From assembly GCA_903854455.1 (NCBI GenBank), contig CAINWJ010000160.1, positions 1 through 11,660 of the forward strand: a stretch of DNA of 11,660 nucleotides, read 5' to 3'. The translations under genes and the position numbers were made by a program. The first letter of the stretch is position 1. Each line of letters begins with the position of its first letter. Source of the DNA: Candidatus Peribacteria bacterium (lineage in GTDB: Bacteria > Patescibacteriota > Gracilibacteria > Peribacterales > Peribacteraceae). Under the pieces are notes generated by a model. The model was not told where the DNA came from. It searched no databases and saw nothing but the letters and a program-made list of their open reading frames with translations. Shown piece after piece: positions 5,475 through 11,630 of the stretch.

Positions 5475-6476
5475 TTATTTCTTTGTCAGATTCCCCCTTA
5501 CCCCCGGCAAATCACACACGATCGTCGGTGGTTGCACTTCGTGCGTTACCTTCTCCTTCCACTGCCACTGATGGATGGAGTAGAGAGATTCCAAAAACAT
5601 CCGCGTTGTTGAGTCATCGGCATAGAACGCGATGTGCGGCGTGACGATCACACTCTTGTGCTTGATCAGTTTCTCGTTCATCTGGAAATCCTGCTCGTGC
5701 TCCAGGACATCTAGCAATGCACGGGCGACTTTGCCGCTATCCAGAGCCTGGAGCAGTGCATTCGAATCGATGAGTTCTCCGCGAGCGGTATTGACGATGA
5801 TGACTCCGTTTCGCATCTTCCCGATCGCGTCCGCGTTGATCATGTGAATCGTATCCGGCAGTGCCGGGACATGGAGGGTTATGATGTCACTCTGTTTGTA
5901 GAGAGTGTCGAGGTCGGTGTACTTCACTCCGTAGGCGGTCTCCAGCTCCAGAACTCTGCACTTGTCGACCGCCAGAATCCGCATGCCGAAGCCGTGTGCG
6001 ATTTTCGCCACATTCACCCCGATCTTGCCGGTTCCGACGATGCCGATCGTCTTCCCCATCAGTGCCATGCCACGGAGTCCGTGGTAGTCGAAGTTTCCGG
6101 ATTCCACCTTGGTGCCCGCTTCGGTGACATGCCGGAGAGCGGAGAGGAGGAGTGCGAAGACGTGTTCCGCGATGACGTGCGAGCCGTAGTCCGGGACGTT
6201 GCAGACCGTGATGCCTTTGCTCCGGCAGGCTGTGATGTCGATGTGGTTGTAGCCGACTGACCGGGTGCAAAGCAGCTTCAGATCCGGTAATGCTTCGATG
6301 ACATCCGCCGTGAATTTGGAATAGATGAAGCAGCAAACCGCCTCCTTATCTTTGCATGCCTTGATGAGTTCCGGACCGGAGAGTGCCTCTTTGCGGATCT
6401 CGGCATCCGGAAACTGTGAGATGATCATCGGCTGATCTTGCGGATCGACTTCCAGGAAGAGGATGGGGGAGGGCAT
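5475..6476 (-). CDS. D-2-hydroxyacid dehydrogenase, D-lactate dehydrogenase-like
   Basis: The 333-residue protein has the normal length and layout of NAD-dependent D-isomer-specific 2-hydroxyacid dehydrogenases: a split substrate-binding domain (1-100 and about 300-333) around a Rossmann domain (about 101-298). Visible markers are TRSVGYNHID at 71-80, the dinucleotide loop GIVGTGKIG at 145-153, and D171 at the end of the second strand, favouring NAD over NADP. The catalytic triad is R232 in NTARGELID, E259 in DVLEHE and H281 in TPHIAFY. The HIAFY sequence resembles D-lactate dehydrogenases (HTAFY), so pyruvate to D-lactate, regenerating NAD in a fermenter, is the likeliest reaction; other 2-keto acids are possible. 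The frame extends 17 codons further upstream, but those codons translate a 7-nt repeat. The ATG at 6476 starts the first beta strand properly. No Shine-Dalgarno site is present; a TACATT hexamer lies 8 nt upstream. Confidence 0.9.
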   Translation of the reverse strand: MPSPILFLEVDPQDQPMIISQFPDAEIRKEALSGPELIKACKDKEAVCCFIYSKFTADVIEALPDLKLLCTRSVGYNHIDITACRSKGITVCNVPDYGSHVIAEHVFALLLSALRHVTEAGTKVESGNFDYHGLRGMALMGKTIGIVGTGKIGVNVAKIAHGFGMRILAVDKCRVLELETAYGVKYTDLDTLYKQSDIITLHVPALPDTIHMINADAIGKMRNGVIIVNTARGELIDSNALLQALDSGKVARALLDVLEHEQDFQMNEKLIKHKSVIVTPHIAFYADDSTTRMFLESLYSIHQWQWKEKVTHEVQPPTIVCDLPGVRGNLTKK

Positions 6477-6483
6477 GGGGACG

Positions 6484-6605
6484 GAATGTAAAATGTAGAA
6501 TGTAGAATTGAAAATGAAGTATAGCACTCAGAATACTTTTGGACTGTTCATTCCAGAGATCATTCTACATTTTACATTCTACATTCTTCATTTTCCCACT
6601 ACACT
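6484..6605. promoter_or_regulatory. Divergent promoter region flanked by inverted 7-nt repeat arrays carrying TACATT hexamers
   Basis: The left array has AATGTA at 6485, 6492 and 6499 (period 7). The right array has the inverse, TACATT, at 6566, 6573 and 6580, followed by TACACT at 6600. The 19-mers at 6484-6502 and 6561-6579 are perfect inverted repeats. Each array thus shows tandem -10-like TACATT hexamers in the sense direction of its own gene. The nearest copy lies 8 nt before the dehydrogenase ATG on one side (6485-6490), and TACACT lies 8 nt before the LCP ATG on the other. A further extended -10, TGC-TATACT (6523-6518, minus), lies between the arrays. No matching -35 is obvious, so promoter function is inferred. 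Confidence 0.45.
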
Positions 6606-6613
6606 TCCCTCCG

Positions 6614-8170
6614 ATGTCCTTCACTGTTCGACGTGTCCGTTTCGAAGAACAACCCAGCAGACTTCGTAAGTCCGTGCGATTCGGGATGTCATTTTTCTCG
6701 TCAATAAAGCAGCTCTGGAAGCATTTTGAGGAGCGGAAGCATGCGGATGATGAACGGAAGTCCCGTGAGCGCGCGCTCAAGAGAACGGCGACAGTTCTAT
6801 TATCGATTCTCCTCTCGGTGCTCGTATTGATCGGGGTGCTCAAGGGGTTACTTTTCCTCAAGTCATTCGCATCCGATGTTCTGACGACTGCGGGTGCCAC
6901 GCTGCCGGTCGATGAAAATGGATTTACCAATGTGCTGCTCCTTGGTGTCGGGGACAGTGATCACGACGGCATCGATCTCACCGATACGATCATGGTTGCA
7001 AGTATTGATGCTCAGCGAACCAAGAGTGCGGTATTGCTCTCCATTCCGCGTGATACGTATATTCTCTCCACTGCGAAGATGGGCAAGGGACGGATCAACA
7101 GCTTATTCCGCGATTACAAGGGATATCTGATCCACAAAGGCATGGAGAAGAAACAGGCATCTCAGGAATCACTGAAGCAACTCAGTGAAGAGATTTCGAC
7201 TCTCCTTGGATTCCCCATCCACGGAGCCGTCAAGATCAATTTCTCCGGATTCACGCAGGGAGTGGATGCTCTCGGTGGAATTGATGTCATCGTTCCTCAG
7301 GATCTGGTCGATCCCGAGTACCCGGGTCCGGATTATTCCTACGAAACATTTAGCATTGCCAAAGGACAGCAGCACATGAGCGGCGCACTCGCCCTCAAGT
7401 ATGTCCGCAGTCGTCACTCCACGAGTGATTTCTCTCGATCTGCACGTCAGCAACAGGTCATTGCCGCCATCGGACAACAGGCGGTGAAGGCAGGATTATT
7501 GTCTCACCCCGCGAAGCTCACGGAGCTCTTTTCGATCGTTGCCAAGAATGTCGAGACGACGTTCTCCGTCCGTGAATTGATTTCACTCGCTCAGACAGGC
7601 AAGGCAATCAGTACCCGCAGAATCATCAGTATGCAGCTCTCGGATCAATCCGGTCTGACGGGAGGGTTGCCGCAGTCAGGTGGTTTCCTCTACGCACCTC
7701 CCCGTGATCAGTTCGACGGTGCGGCGGTTTTTCTCCCCATTTCCATTCCAGATTTTCCGGTGACGTGGAAGCAGGTACAGGTGTTCTGCAAGTTGCTGCT
7801 TTCACACCGGTCACTCTTCTTTGATCCTCCTCACTTCGTTGTCGTGAATGCGGGTGCCAAGCCGGGATCCGCCAGAGTGCAGGCTGATGAACTGACGCGG
7901 TTCGGGTTCCAGGTGGTGCATTACGGCAATCTACAGAAGAAGGGCAATCCGTCCCTTTCGACATCGTCCATCGTACTCAACCCGCTCTTCGATGATGATC
8001 AGCATGCCAAGGCGAAGCCGCGGGCGCAGGAAGAGGCGGCGTTCTTAAGCAAGCTACTCGGTATTCCGGTGGCACCGTCGGATGCGCGTCCGTTCATGGA
8101 GGAGGGAGGGGACATTGCGGTGATTCTGGGGAAGGATTTCGGATTCAAACCGTTGCAGGAGAAGCTGTAG
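6614..8170 (+). CDS. LytR-CpsA-Psr (LCP) family protein with C-terminal LytR_C domain
   Basis: LCP enzymes move lipid-linked glycopolymers (teichoic acids, capsule, arabinogalactan) onto peptidoglycan or cell-wall proteins outside the membrane. The 518-residue product has a long basic, charged cytoplasmic N-terminus (1-57), one transmembrane helix (about 58-84) and an external LCP core (about 104-290). Core motifs are NVLLLGVGDSD at 106-116, the DLTDTIMVASID strand (121-132, D124 likely metal/phosphate binding), SIPRDTYI at 143-150 with the key R146, and YVRSRHSTSDFSRSARQQQ at 263-281 with the conserved arginines. A spacer leads to a LytR_C-type domain (about 405-510: FVVVNAGAKPGSA, a beta-alpha pattern, then DIAVILGKDFG). 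Length is typical of two-domain LCP proteins. The frame is open 25 codons earlier, but those encode the intergenic 7-nt repeat, so I place the start at 6614. M25 (6686) is possible but would lose part of the basic tail. Confidence 0.92.
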   Translation: MSFTVRRVRFEEQPSRLRKSVRFGMSFFSSIKQLWKHFEERKHADDERKSRERALKRTATVLLSILLSVLVLIGVLKGLLFLKSFASDVLTTAGATLPVDENGFTNVLLLGVGDSDHDGIDLTDTIMVASIDAQRTKSAVLLSIPRDTYILSTAKMGKGRINSLFRDYKGYLIHKGMEKKQASQESLKQLSEEISTLLGFPIHGAVKINFSGFTQGVDALGGIDVIVPQDLVDPEYPGPDYSYETFSIAKGQQHMSGALALKYVRSRHSTSDFSRSARQQQVIAAIGQQAVKAGLLSHPAKLTELFSIVAKNVETTFSVRELISLAQTGKAISTRRIISMQLSDQSGLTGGLPQSGGFLYAPPRDQFDGAAVFLPISIPDFPVTWKQVQVFCKLLLSHRSLFFDPPHFVVVNAGAKPGSARVQADELTRFGFQVVHYGNLQKKGNPSLSTSSIVLNPLFDDDQHAKAKPRAQEEAAFLSKLLGIPVAPSDARPFMEEGGDIAVILGKDFGFKPLQEKL

Positions 8171-8254
8171 GACGAAAAGTACGGAAGGTAGGGAAAGTAC
8201 GGGAGGTCAGATAGTGACGTTATTTCTCCGCCTCACTCCAGCTCTGAGGAGCTA

Positions 8255-8277
8255 CCTCTCTCCCGTGGGGAGAGAGG
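8255..8277. repeat. 10-bp perfect hairpin with GTG loop (left half of doublet)
   Basis: CCTCTCTCCC (8255-8264), loop GTG, GGGAGAGAGG (8268-8277). It follows CCGCCTCACTCC at 8228-8239 and a small AGCTC/GAGCT hairpin at 8240-8253. No T-run follows (GAACCC comes next), so it is not a typical terminator for the LCP gene, though it could stabilise that transcript's 3' end. Confidence 0.65.
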
Positions 8278-8366
8278 GAACCCGGAGAAGACTTTATCGA
8301 ACGAAGGCATTTGTTTCATCGTAGACAAGAAAGCATCGTATTAAACTCGTTTACCAGAGCAAGGCA

Positions 8367-8389
8367 TCCTTCTCCCGGCGGGAGAAGGA
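8367..8389. repeat. 10-bp perfect hairpin with GGC loop (right half of doublet)
   Basis: TCCTTCTCCC (8367-8376), loop GGC, GGGAGAAGGA (8380-8389), followed by GAGGATGAGGCGGG. Read on the minus strand, the order of CCGCCTCA box then CTCCC/GGGAG hairpin is the same as in the left half, which makes the two an inverted doublet. No T-run follows. Confidence 0.65.
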
Positions 8390-8521
8390 ACGAGGATGAG
8401 GCGGGCAGAGGTAACTTTCTCCAGCACCTTCCTTACCTTCCGTACCAAACATTCTCCCACCCTCTATCTTCTTTTTTCATGTATCATTCTCCAGACGATT
8501 CATCCTCGCCTTGTCGTCCGT

Positions 8522-9424
8522 ATGCTCACACCACGCCAGATTGTCGCACAGGCATGGACTATCACCACGACCGAGCCGTCGCTCAAGCGGTGGGGGTTCT
8601 TCGGGACGTTCTTTCGGCTCCTCCTCGACATCAAGCTGATCGCGTATCAGATCTACTTTCTTGTTGCGTTTCTGGACGGCAAGGAAGTAGGGCTCTTCGA
8701 TGATGCGATCTGGCTTTACGGGGCAGTGTCATTCAACCTCTTCACGACGATCCTGATCGCATTTCTCTTCCTCCTCGCCGTCGAGGTCTTCATTCCTAGC
8801 ATGACCGACGGTCCCATCATCGGTCTGACGGCGAAGTCCTATAAGCATGAGCCGGTGCAGGGAGGATTCGTCCTCGCTCTCTACAACTTCTTCCCGATTT
8901 TCACGGTACACGAGATCTTCGTCTTCAGCGGTCTCAATCTCCTCATCACGGCAATCTCCATTCTCCTCCGCTACGGAGCCGGTCTCACGCCGTTCCTCAT
9001 CGTCATCGCCATCGTTCTCTGGTCCATGTCGACCGTCCTCAAGTTCCTCTCCAGCTTCGCAGAACCTGCCATCGTTATCGACAAGGTCGGCATCTTCGAT
9101 TCCATCGGCAGGAGCATCAAGCTCGTGATCAGTTATCCGCAGCACGTGATCTTTCTGATCATTCTCCTCATCATGATTTCCGTCAGAGTATTCATCAATA
9201 CCGTGCTGATTGTTCTCATTCCTGGGATTGCCTTCGGTCTCGGTCTCCTGCTGACGTACGTCTTTACTCCCGCCGTCAGCTACACCATTGCCGGTTCCAT
9301 CGGCATCGTGATGCTGTTCGTTGTCGCGTATTTCTTCACCTATCTGCACGTATTCAAGCAGACCGTCTGGACGCTTATGTACATGGAGCTCAAGGCTCAG
9401 AAGGAGATGGATGTCATCGGCTGA
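8522..9424 (+). CDS. Polytopic integral membrane protein of unknown function
   Basis: The 300-residue protein is strongly hydrophobic with about six to seven predicted membrane segments (roughly 28-51, 66-92, 115-147, 152-176, 205-235, 236-258 and 256-277, some merging). It starts MLTPRQIVAQAW, an amphipathic helix, and ends in a short charged tail. The middle pattern EPAIVIDKVGIFDSIGRSIKLV (179-201; Val-Asp, then Ser-Ile-x-Arg-Ser) resembles the intracellular loop of GPDPase-membrane-domain/DUF975-like proteins, whose function is poorly known; I offer this as a resemblance only. No catalytic motif is seen. The frame is open 42 codons further upstream, but that part translates non-coding repeat; the ATG at 8522 gives a natural start. 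It ends in TGA. The long minus-strand frame across it is a shadow caused by codon bias. Confidence 0.85.
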   Translation: MLTPRQIVAQAWTITTTEPSLKRWGFFGTFFRLLLDIKLIAYQIYFLVAFLDGKEVGLFDDAIWLYGAVSFNLFTTILIAFLFLLAVEVFIPSMTDGPIIGLTAKSYKHEPVQGGFVLALYNFFPIFTVHEIFVFSGLNLLITAISILLRYGAGLTPFLIVIAIVLWSMSTVLKFLSSFAEPAIVIDKVGIFDSIGRSIKLVISYPQHVIFLIILLIMISVRVFINTVLIVLIPGIAFGLGLLLTYVFTPAVSYTIAGSIGIVMLFVVAYFFTYLHVFKQTVWTLMYMELKAQKEMDVIG

Positions 9425-9525
9425 GAAAGCTCTGGTTGCTATGGAGAATCCTTCAAATACGAGGATGACAAGTTTTTGTATTGTTTGGAAACCATGTACA
9501 TCACGTCGTTCGCGAATGAGGTGAT

Positions 9526-9557
9526 AAACCACGAAACCAGTAAACCGGCAAACCGGA
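9526..9557. repeat. 8-nt tandem repeat (AAACCNGN), four units
   Basis: AAACC occurs at 9526, 9534, 9542 and 9550, exactly 8 bp apart (AAACCACG, AAACCAGT, AAACCGGC, AAACCGGA). It lies just upstream of the lexA promoter. The rest of 9425-9525, between the membrane-protein gene and the array, shows nothing I can name. Confidence 0.55.
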
Positions 9558-9572
9558 AATCCATCGGATTTC

Positions 9573-9601
9573 TTGACTCTGCACAATCGTCCACCTATTC
9601 T
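9573..9601 (+). promoter_or_regulatory. lexA promoter
   Basis: TTGACT (9573-9578) and TATTCT (9596-9601) are separated by exactly 17 bp, five and four matches to the sigma-70 consensus. The expected transcription start near 9608 gives a leader of about 60 nt, which contains the palindrome at 9614-9646. Confidence 0.7.
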
Positions 9602-9613
9602 GGTGTACGCCTG

Positions 9614-9646
9614 TCCTCCATAGTTACGTCGCGTAACGACGGAGGA
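9614..9646 (+). promoter_or_regulatory. Palindromic leader of lexA: candidate LexA operator and/or 5'-UTR hairpin
   Basis: The sequence is TCCTCC-ATA-GTTACG-TCG-CGTAAC-GAC-GGAGGA, with two perfect 6-bp inverted repeats symmetric about 9630. The core GTTACG-N3-CGTAAC (9623-9637) lies about 15-30 bp after the predicted transcription start, a position from which a dimeric repressor could block transcription. LexA proteins commonly repress their own genes, and operator sequences differ between phyla. It is not the Gram-positive CGAAC-N4-GTTCG box nor the E. coli CTGT-N8-ACAG box. Alternatively it is an RNA hairpin in which the TCCTCC arm masks GGAGGA; however GGAGGA is 21 nt before the ATG, too far for a normal ribosome site. 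Confidence 0.5.
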
Positions 9647-9667
9647 TTCGTCTTCCCCCCACCTTTT

Positions 9668-10279
9668 ATGGCTCTCACGCCCCACCAGCGCACCGTGCTC
9701 AACTACATCACCGAGTTCCAGAGCAAGCGCGGCTACTCGCCGTCGCTCGCGGATCTCGCCATCGCGTTCGGCGTGAGTTCCAAGAACTCGGTCGCCAAGG
9801 TGGTCAATACGCTCGTTGCAGCCAAGCAGCTCGAAAAGGATCCCAAGGGGCGTATCAAGATCATTGCCCTTGCACACGGAGAGGAAGGCATCGCACCCAT
9901 GACGCTTCCGCTCTTCGGTCCCATCGCGGCTGGTTTTGCAGCGCCGGTGGAGGAGCATGCGGAGGAACTGATCACCGTCGAGCAGTACCTGGTGAAGGAT
10001 CGCACATCGACGTTCCTTCTTCGCGTGAAGGGCGACAGCATGATCGGTGCCGGCATCTACGAAGGAGACATCGTCGTCGTCGATCGCAGCAAGCAGCCCA
10101 AGGCAGGGGAGATCGTCGTCGGTATCCTGGATGGTGAATTTACCTTGAAGCGCCTCAAGCGCGACAAGGGCAAGTTCTATCTCATGGCGGAGAATCCCGA
10201 GTACCCCGATCTTTTCGCGCTGGAGGAGCTGAAAGTGGCGGGAGTCGTGGTGGGTATGATGAGGAAGATGGTTGTATAG
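9668..10279 (+). CDS. lexA: LexA, SOS-response repressor and autopeptidase
   Basis: The 203-residue product has standard LexA length and order. Residues 1-65 form the winged helix-turn-helix DNA-binding domain (LTPHQRTVLNYI, then GYSPSLADLAIAFGVSS), followed by a linker and the S24-type autoprotease fold (about 78-203). The self-cleavage site is A88-G89 within PIAAGFAAP. The nucleophile is S124 in VKGDSMIGAGI and the general base K161 in GEFTLKRLKR, so it should be RecA-responsive. The DNA-recognition helix (SLADLAIAFGVSSKNSVAKV) differs from E. coli, consistent with a lineage-specific operator. The frame is open 64 codons further upstream, but those have no protein character and include the promoter and leader, so the start is ATG 9668. 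No ribosome site is seen at normal spacing. It is probably monocistronic, with the convergent transporter downstream. Confidence 0.95.
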   Translation: MALTPHQRTVLNYITEFQSKRGYSPSLADLAIAFGVSSKNSVAKVVNTLVAAKQLEKDPKGRIKIIALAHGEEGIAPMTLPLFGPIAAGFAAPVEEHAEELITVEQYLVKDRTSTFLLRVKGDSMIGAGIYEGDIVVVDRSKQPKAGEIVVGILDGEFTLKRLKRDKGKFYLMAENPEYPDLFALEELKVAGVVVGMMRKMVV

Positions 10280-10352
10280 GAATTGGGACAGAGGACTTGG
10301 GGATTAGGGATTCAGAATTTTTCCAATTCCTAGTTCCCAATTCCGGATTTTT
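10279..10352 (+). terminator. Possible lexA terminator formed from GGAATTGGGA inverted repeats
   Basis: GGAATTGGGA (10279-10288, beginning on the last base of the stop codon) is a perfect inverse of TCCCAATTCC (10335-10344), followed by GGATTTTT. A second partial partner, CCAATTCC at 10323-10330, could pair with the same left arm instead. The loop is long and contains GGGGATTAGGGATT, like the G-rich tract at 918-940. The terminator role is plausible from position and the five-T run, but the long loop lowers confidence. Confidence 0.35.
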
Positions 10353-10355
10353 CTC

Positions 10356-10373
10356 CGCACAAAGAATTGTGCG
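10356..10373. repeat. Short perfect hairpin, copy 2 of the covarying element
   Basis: CGCACAA-AGAA-TTGTGCG: same loop and stem length as 221-238, with a compensating A-T pair in place of G-C, followed by GCTGAGTCC (GCTGGTCC in copy 1). It lies in the 155-bp gap between the convergent lexA and transporter genes, about 60 bp beyond the transporter stop. Another small stem, CGCAG/CTGCG, lies at 10411-10428 closer to that stop and might help terminate the transporter transcript; it has no clean T-run. Confidence 0.6.
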
Positions 10374-10434
10374 CTGAGTCCGTGTATTTTGTTTTCAAAT
10401 TTTAGACCAGCGCAGTATTCTTCCTGCGGGCACC

Positions 10435-11619
10435 TTAGGGATGATTCGATCGTATTTCTTCGTGTCGGAACAGCCGCCAGTAGAGAAAGATATTTGCCAG
10501 AATAATACATTCCGCGATGATGAGTGCCCGCGTTGGACCGATCCAATCTGCGATGGTGCCGAGTGCAACTGCGACGATACCGAAGAGGATGCTGCCGGCA
10601 AATTGATTGAGGGATCCCATCGTCGCTCGCTGCCGGTGTGAGAATTCCGCTTGCAGGAGTGAGTTTTCCGCTGTGCACTGGAGGCCGAACGTCAGGGACG
10701 CACAAGAGTCGAGCAATGGAGAGAGTACTGTCGGGAAGAGCATCGCGCACAAGCTGATGCCGGATCCGAAAAGCTTGCCGAGAACGAGAGATTTGAGTTC
10801 CTTGAAGCGCCGGATGACGGGACCTGCAAACCAGAAGCCGAGGAACCCAGTGATGTTCGAAATGACCCGAGCGAGCCCCATCGCCCACACTGGCCAGAGT
10901 GTTGCGAAGAACGTCGGAGAGAATCGGTACGATGCCTCGGACACGCCGAAGTTGATGATGGATGCGACGGAGAGCGTGCGGAGCTTGGTATTGCGCCTGA
11001 ATTCCATGAGCGCATCCTTGAGGTGTGAAAAGACATTCCCGGTGAGTTCTTTCTCATGAACCGTCGGCTCACGGAGGAAGAGGCTGACGACGATGCAGCC
11101 GATGCGGGGAATGACGCCGATGAGGAAGAGCGCGCGGAGCGGGAAGAAGAATGCGATGATGCTTCCGAGCACCGCCGATGTGCCGAGTCCCGCCTGACAC
11201 AGCGCATTGGTACGACCGAGCAAGTGGGCATACTCTTTCGTTCGTCCATCCTCGCGGAGCGTTTCATGAAGGAAGGCGTTGTTGTTGCCGCTGTAGAGCG
11301 AGTAGGCCAGTCCATCGAATACCGAACCGACTGCCAGGAGCCAGAACGATCCTCCGAGGGCGTAGCATGTGACCCCGAGGAAGCTGGCGATACTTCCGAG
11401 AAGGAAAGTTTTCTTTCTTCCGACGAAGTCCGAGAGGACGCCGGTTGGAACTTCAAAGATCGCCGACGACACCATCGCGATGGAGAAGACTGTCATTCCG
11501 AGCGCGAACGATCCAGTAATCGTCGCAAAATAGATAATCGCCACGGGCATGTACGGCGAAAAGTCCACGAAGAAGTTGTGGAGAGCAAGGAGCCAAATGT
11601 TATTCTTCGCTTTGGTCAT
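10435..11619 (-). CDS. Major facilitator superfamily (MFS) transporter
   Basis: The 394-residue protein from the ATG at 11619 has the length and hydrophobic pattern of a twelve-helix MFS permease, a secondary transporter of the cytoplasmic membrane. The loop between helices 2 and 3 carries the family's motif A, GVLSDFVGRKKT at 60-71, preceded by the usual EVPT at the end of helix 2. A charged central loop follows helix 6 (about 184-215, REPTVHEKEL...FRRNTKLR), and a second six-helix bundle ends in a basic tail. Substrate cannot be deduced; the general form is that of drug or metabolite exporters. The frame is open further upstream (to 11658), but those codons read through the tRNA 3' end, so the start is the ATG at 11619, 11 nt after the tRNA CCA. 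It may be co-transcribed with the tRNA. No Shine-Dalgarno site is seen. Confidence 0.88.
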   Translation of the reverse strand: MTKAKNNIWLLALHNFFVDFSPYMPVAIIYFATITGSFALGMTVFSIAMVSSAIFEVPTGVLSDFVGRKKTFLLGSIASFLGVTCYALGGSFWLLAVGSVFDGLAYSLYSGNNNAFLHETLREDGRTKEYAHLLGRTNALCQAGLGTSAVLGSIIAFFFPLRALFLIGVIPRIGCIVVSLFLREPTVHEKELTGNVFSHLKDALMEFRRNTKLRTLSVASIINFGVSEASYRFSPTFFATLWPVWAMGLARVISNITGFLGFWFAGPVIRRFKELKSLVLGKLFGSGISLCAMLFPTVLSPLLDSCASLTFGLQCTAENSLLQAEFSHRQRATMGSLNQFAGSILFGIVAVALGTIADWIGPTRALIIAECIILANIFLYWRLFRHEEIRSNHP

Positions 11620-11630
11620 TTTTTCATCTT

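Larger units (their letters stand above)
8171..8521. other. 351-bp non-coding region with nested inverted repeats (REP-doublet or MITE-like)
   Basis: No convincing coding frame lies here; the downstream frame runs back to 8396 but has no protein-like content before 8522. The outermost feature is a 17-bp inverted repeat with one mismatch: GTACGGAAGGTAGGGAA at 8179-8195 against its inverse at 8429-8445. Next inside is CCGCCTCA (8228-8235) against TGAGGCGG (8397-8404). Innermost are two separate hairpins of like design, CCTCTCTCCC-GTG-GGGAGAGAGG (8255-8277) and TCCTTCTCCC-GGC-GGGAGAAGGA (8367-8389). The whole unit is roughly mirror-symmetric about position 8315. No target-site duplication is obvious. 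The stretch 8446-8521 is pyrimidine-rich and shows no clear promoter. Confidence 0.6.

Noticed and set aside
6477..6613. N-terminal extensions of the dehydrogenase and LCP proteins (both containing FYILHS)
   Set aside because: The matching residues come from translating the mirrored 7-nt repeat, not from shared protein ancestry. The family-consistent starts are at 6476 and 6614.
9526..9557. Possible CRISPR-like array
   Set aside because: The repeat has an 8-nt period with no spacers; it is a simple tandem repeat. No array of 25-40 nt repeats occurs anywhere in the window.
8729..9958. 409-codon minus-strand open frame across the membrane protein and lexA
   Set aside because: It is antisense to two well-supported genes, is dominated by Asp/Glu/Arg/His runs without fold-like pattern, and overlaps the lexA promoter and start. 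It reflects codon bias in the opposite strand.
10692..11456. 254-codon Ser/Arg-rich minus-strand frame inside the transporter gene
   Set aside because: It is a same-strand shadow in another frame of a clear MFS coding sequence, with low-complexity Ser content.
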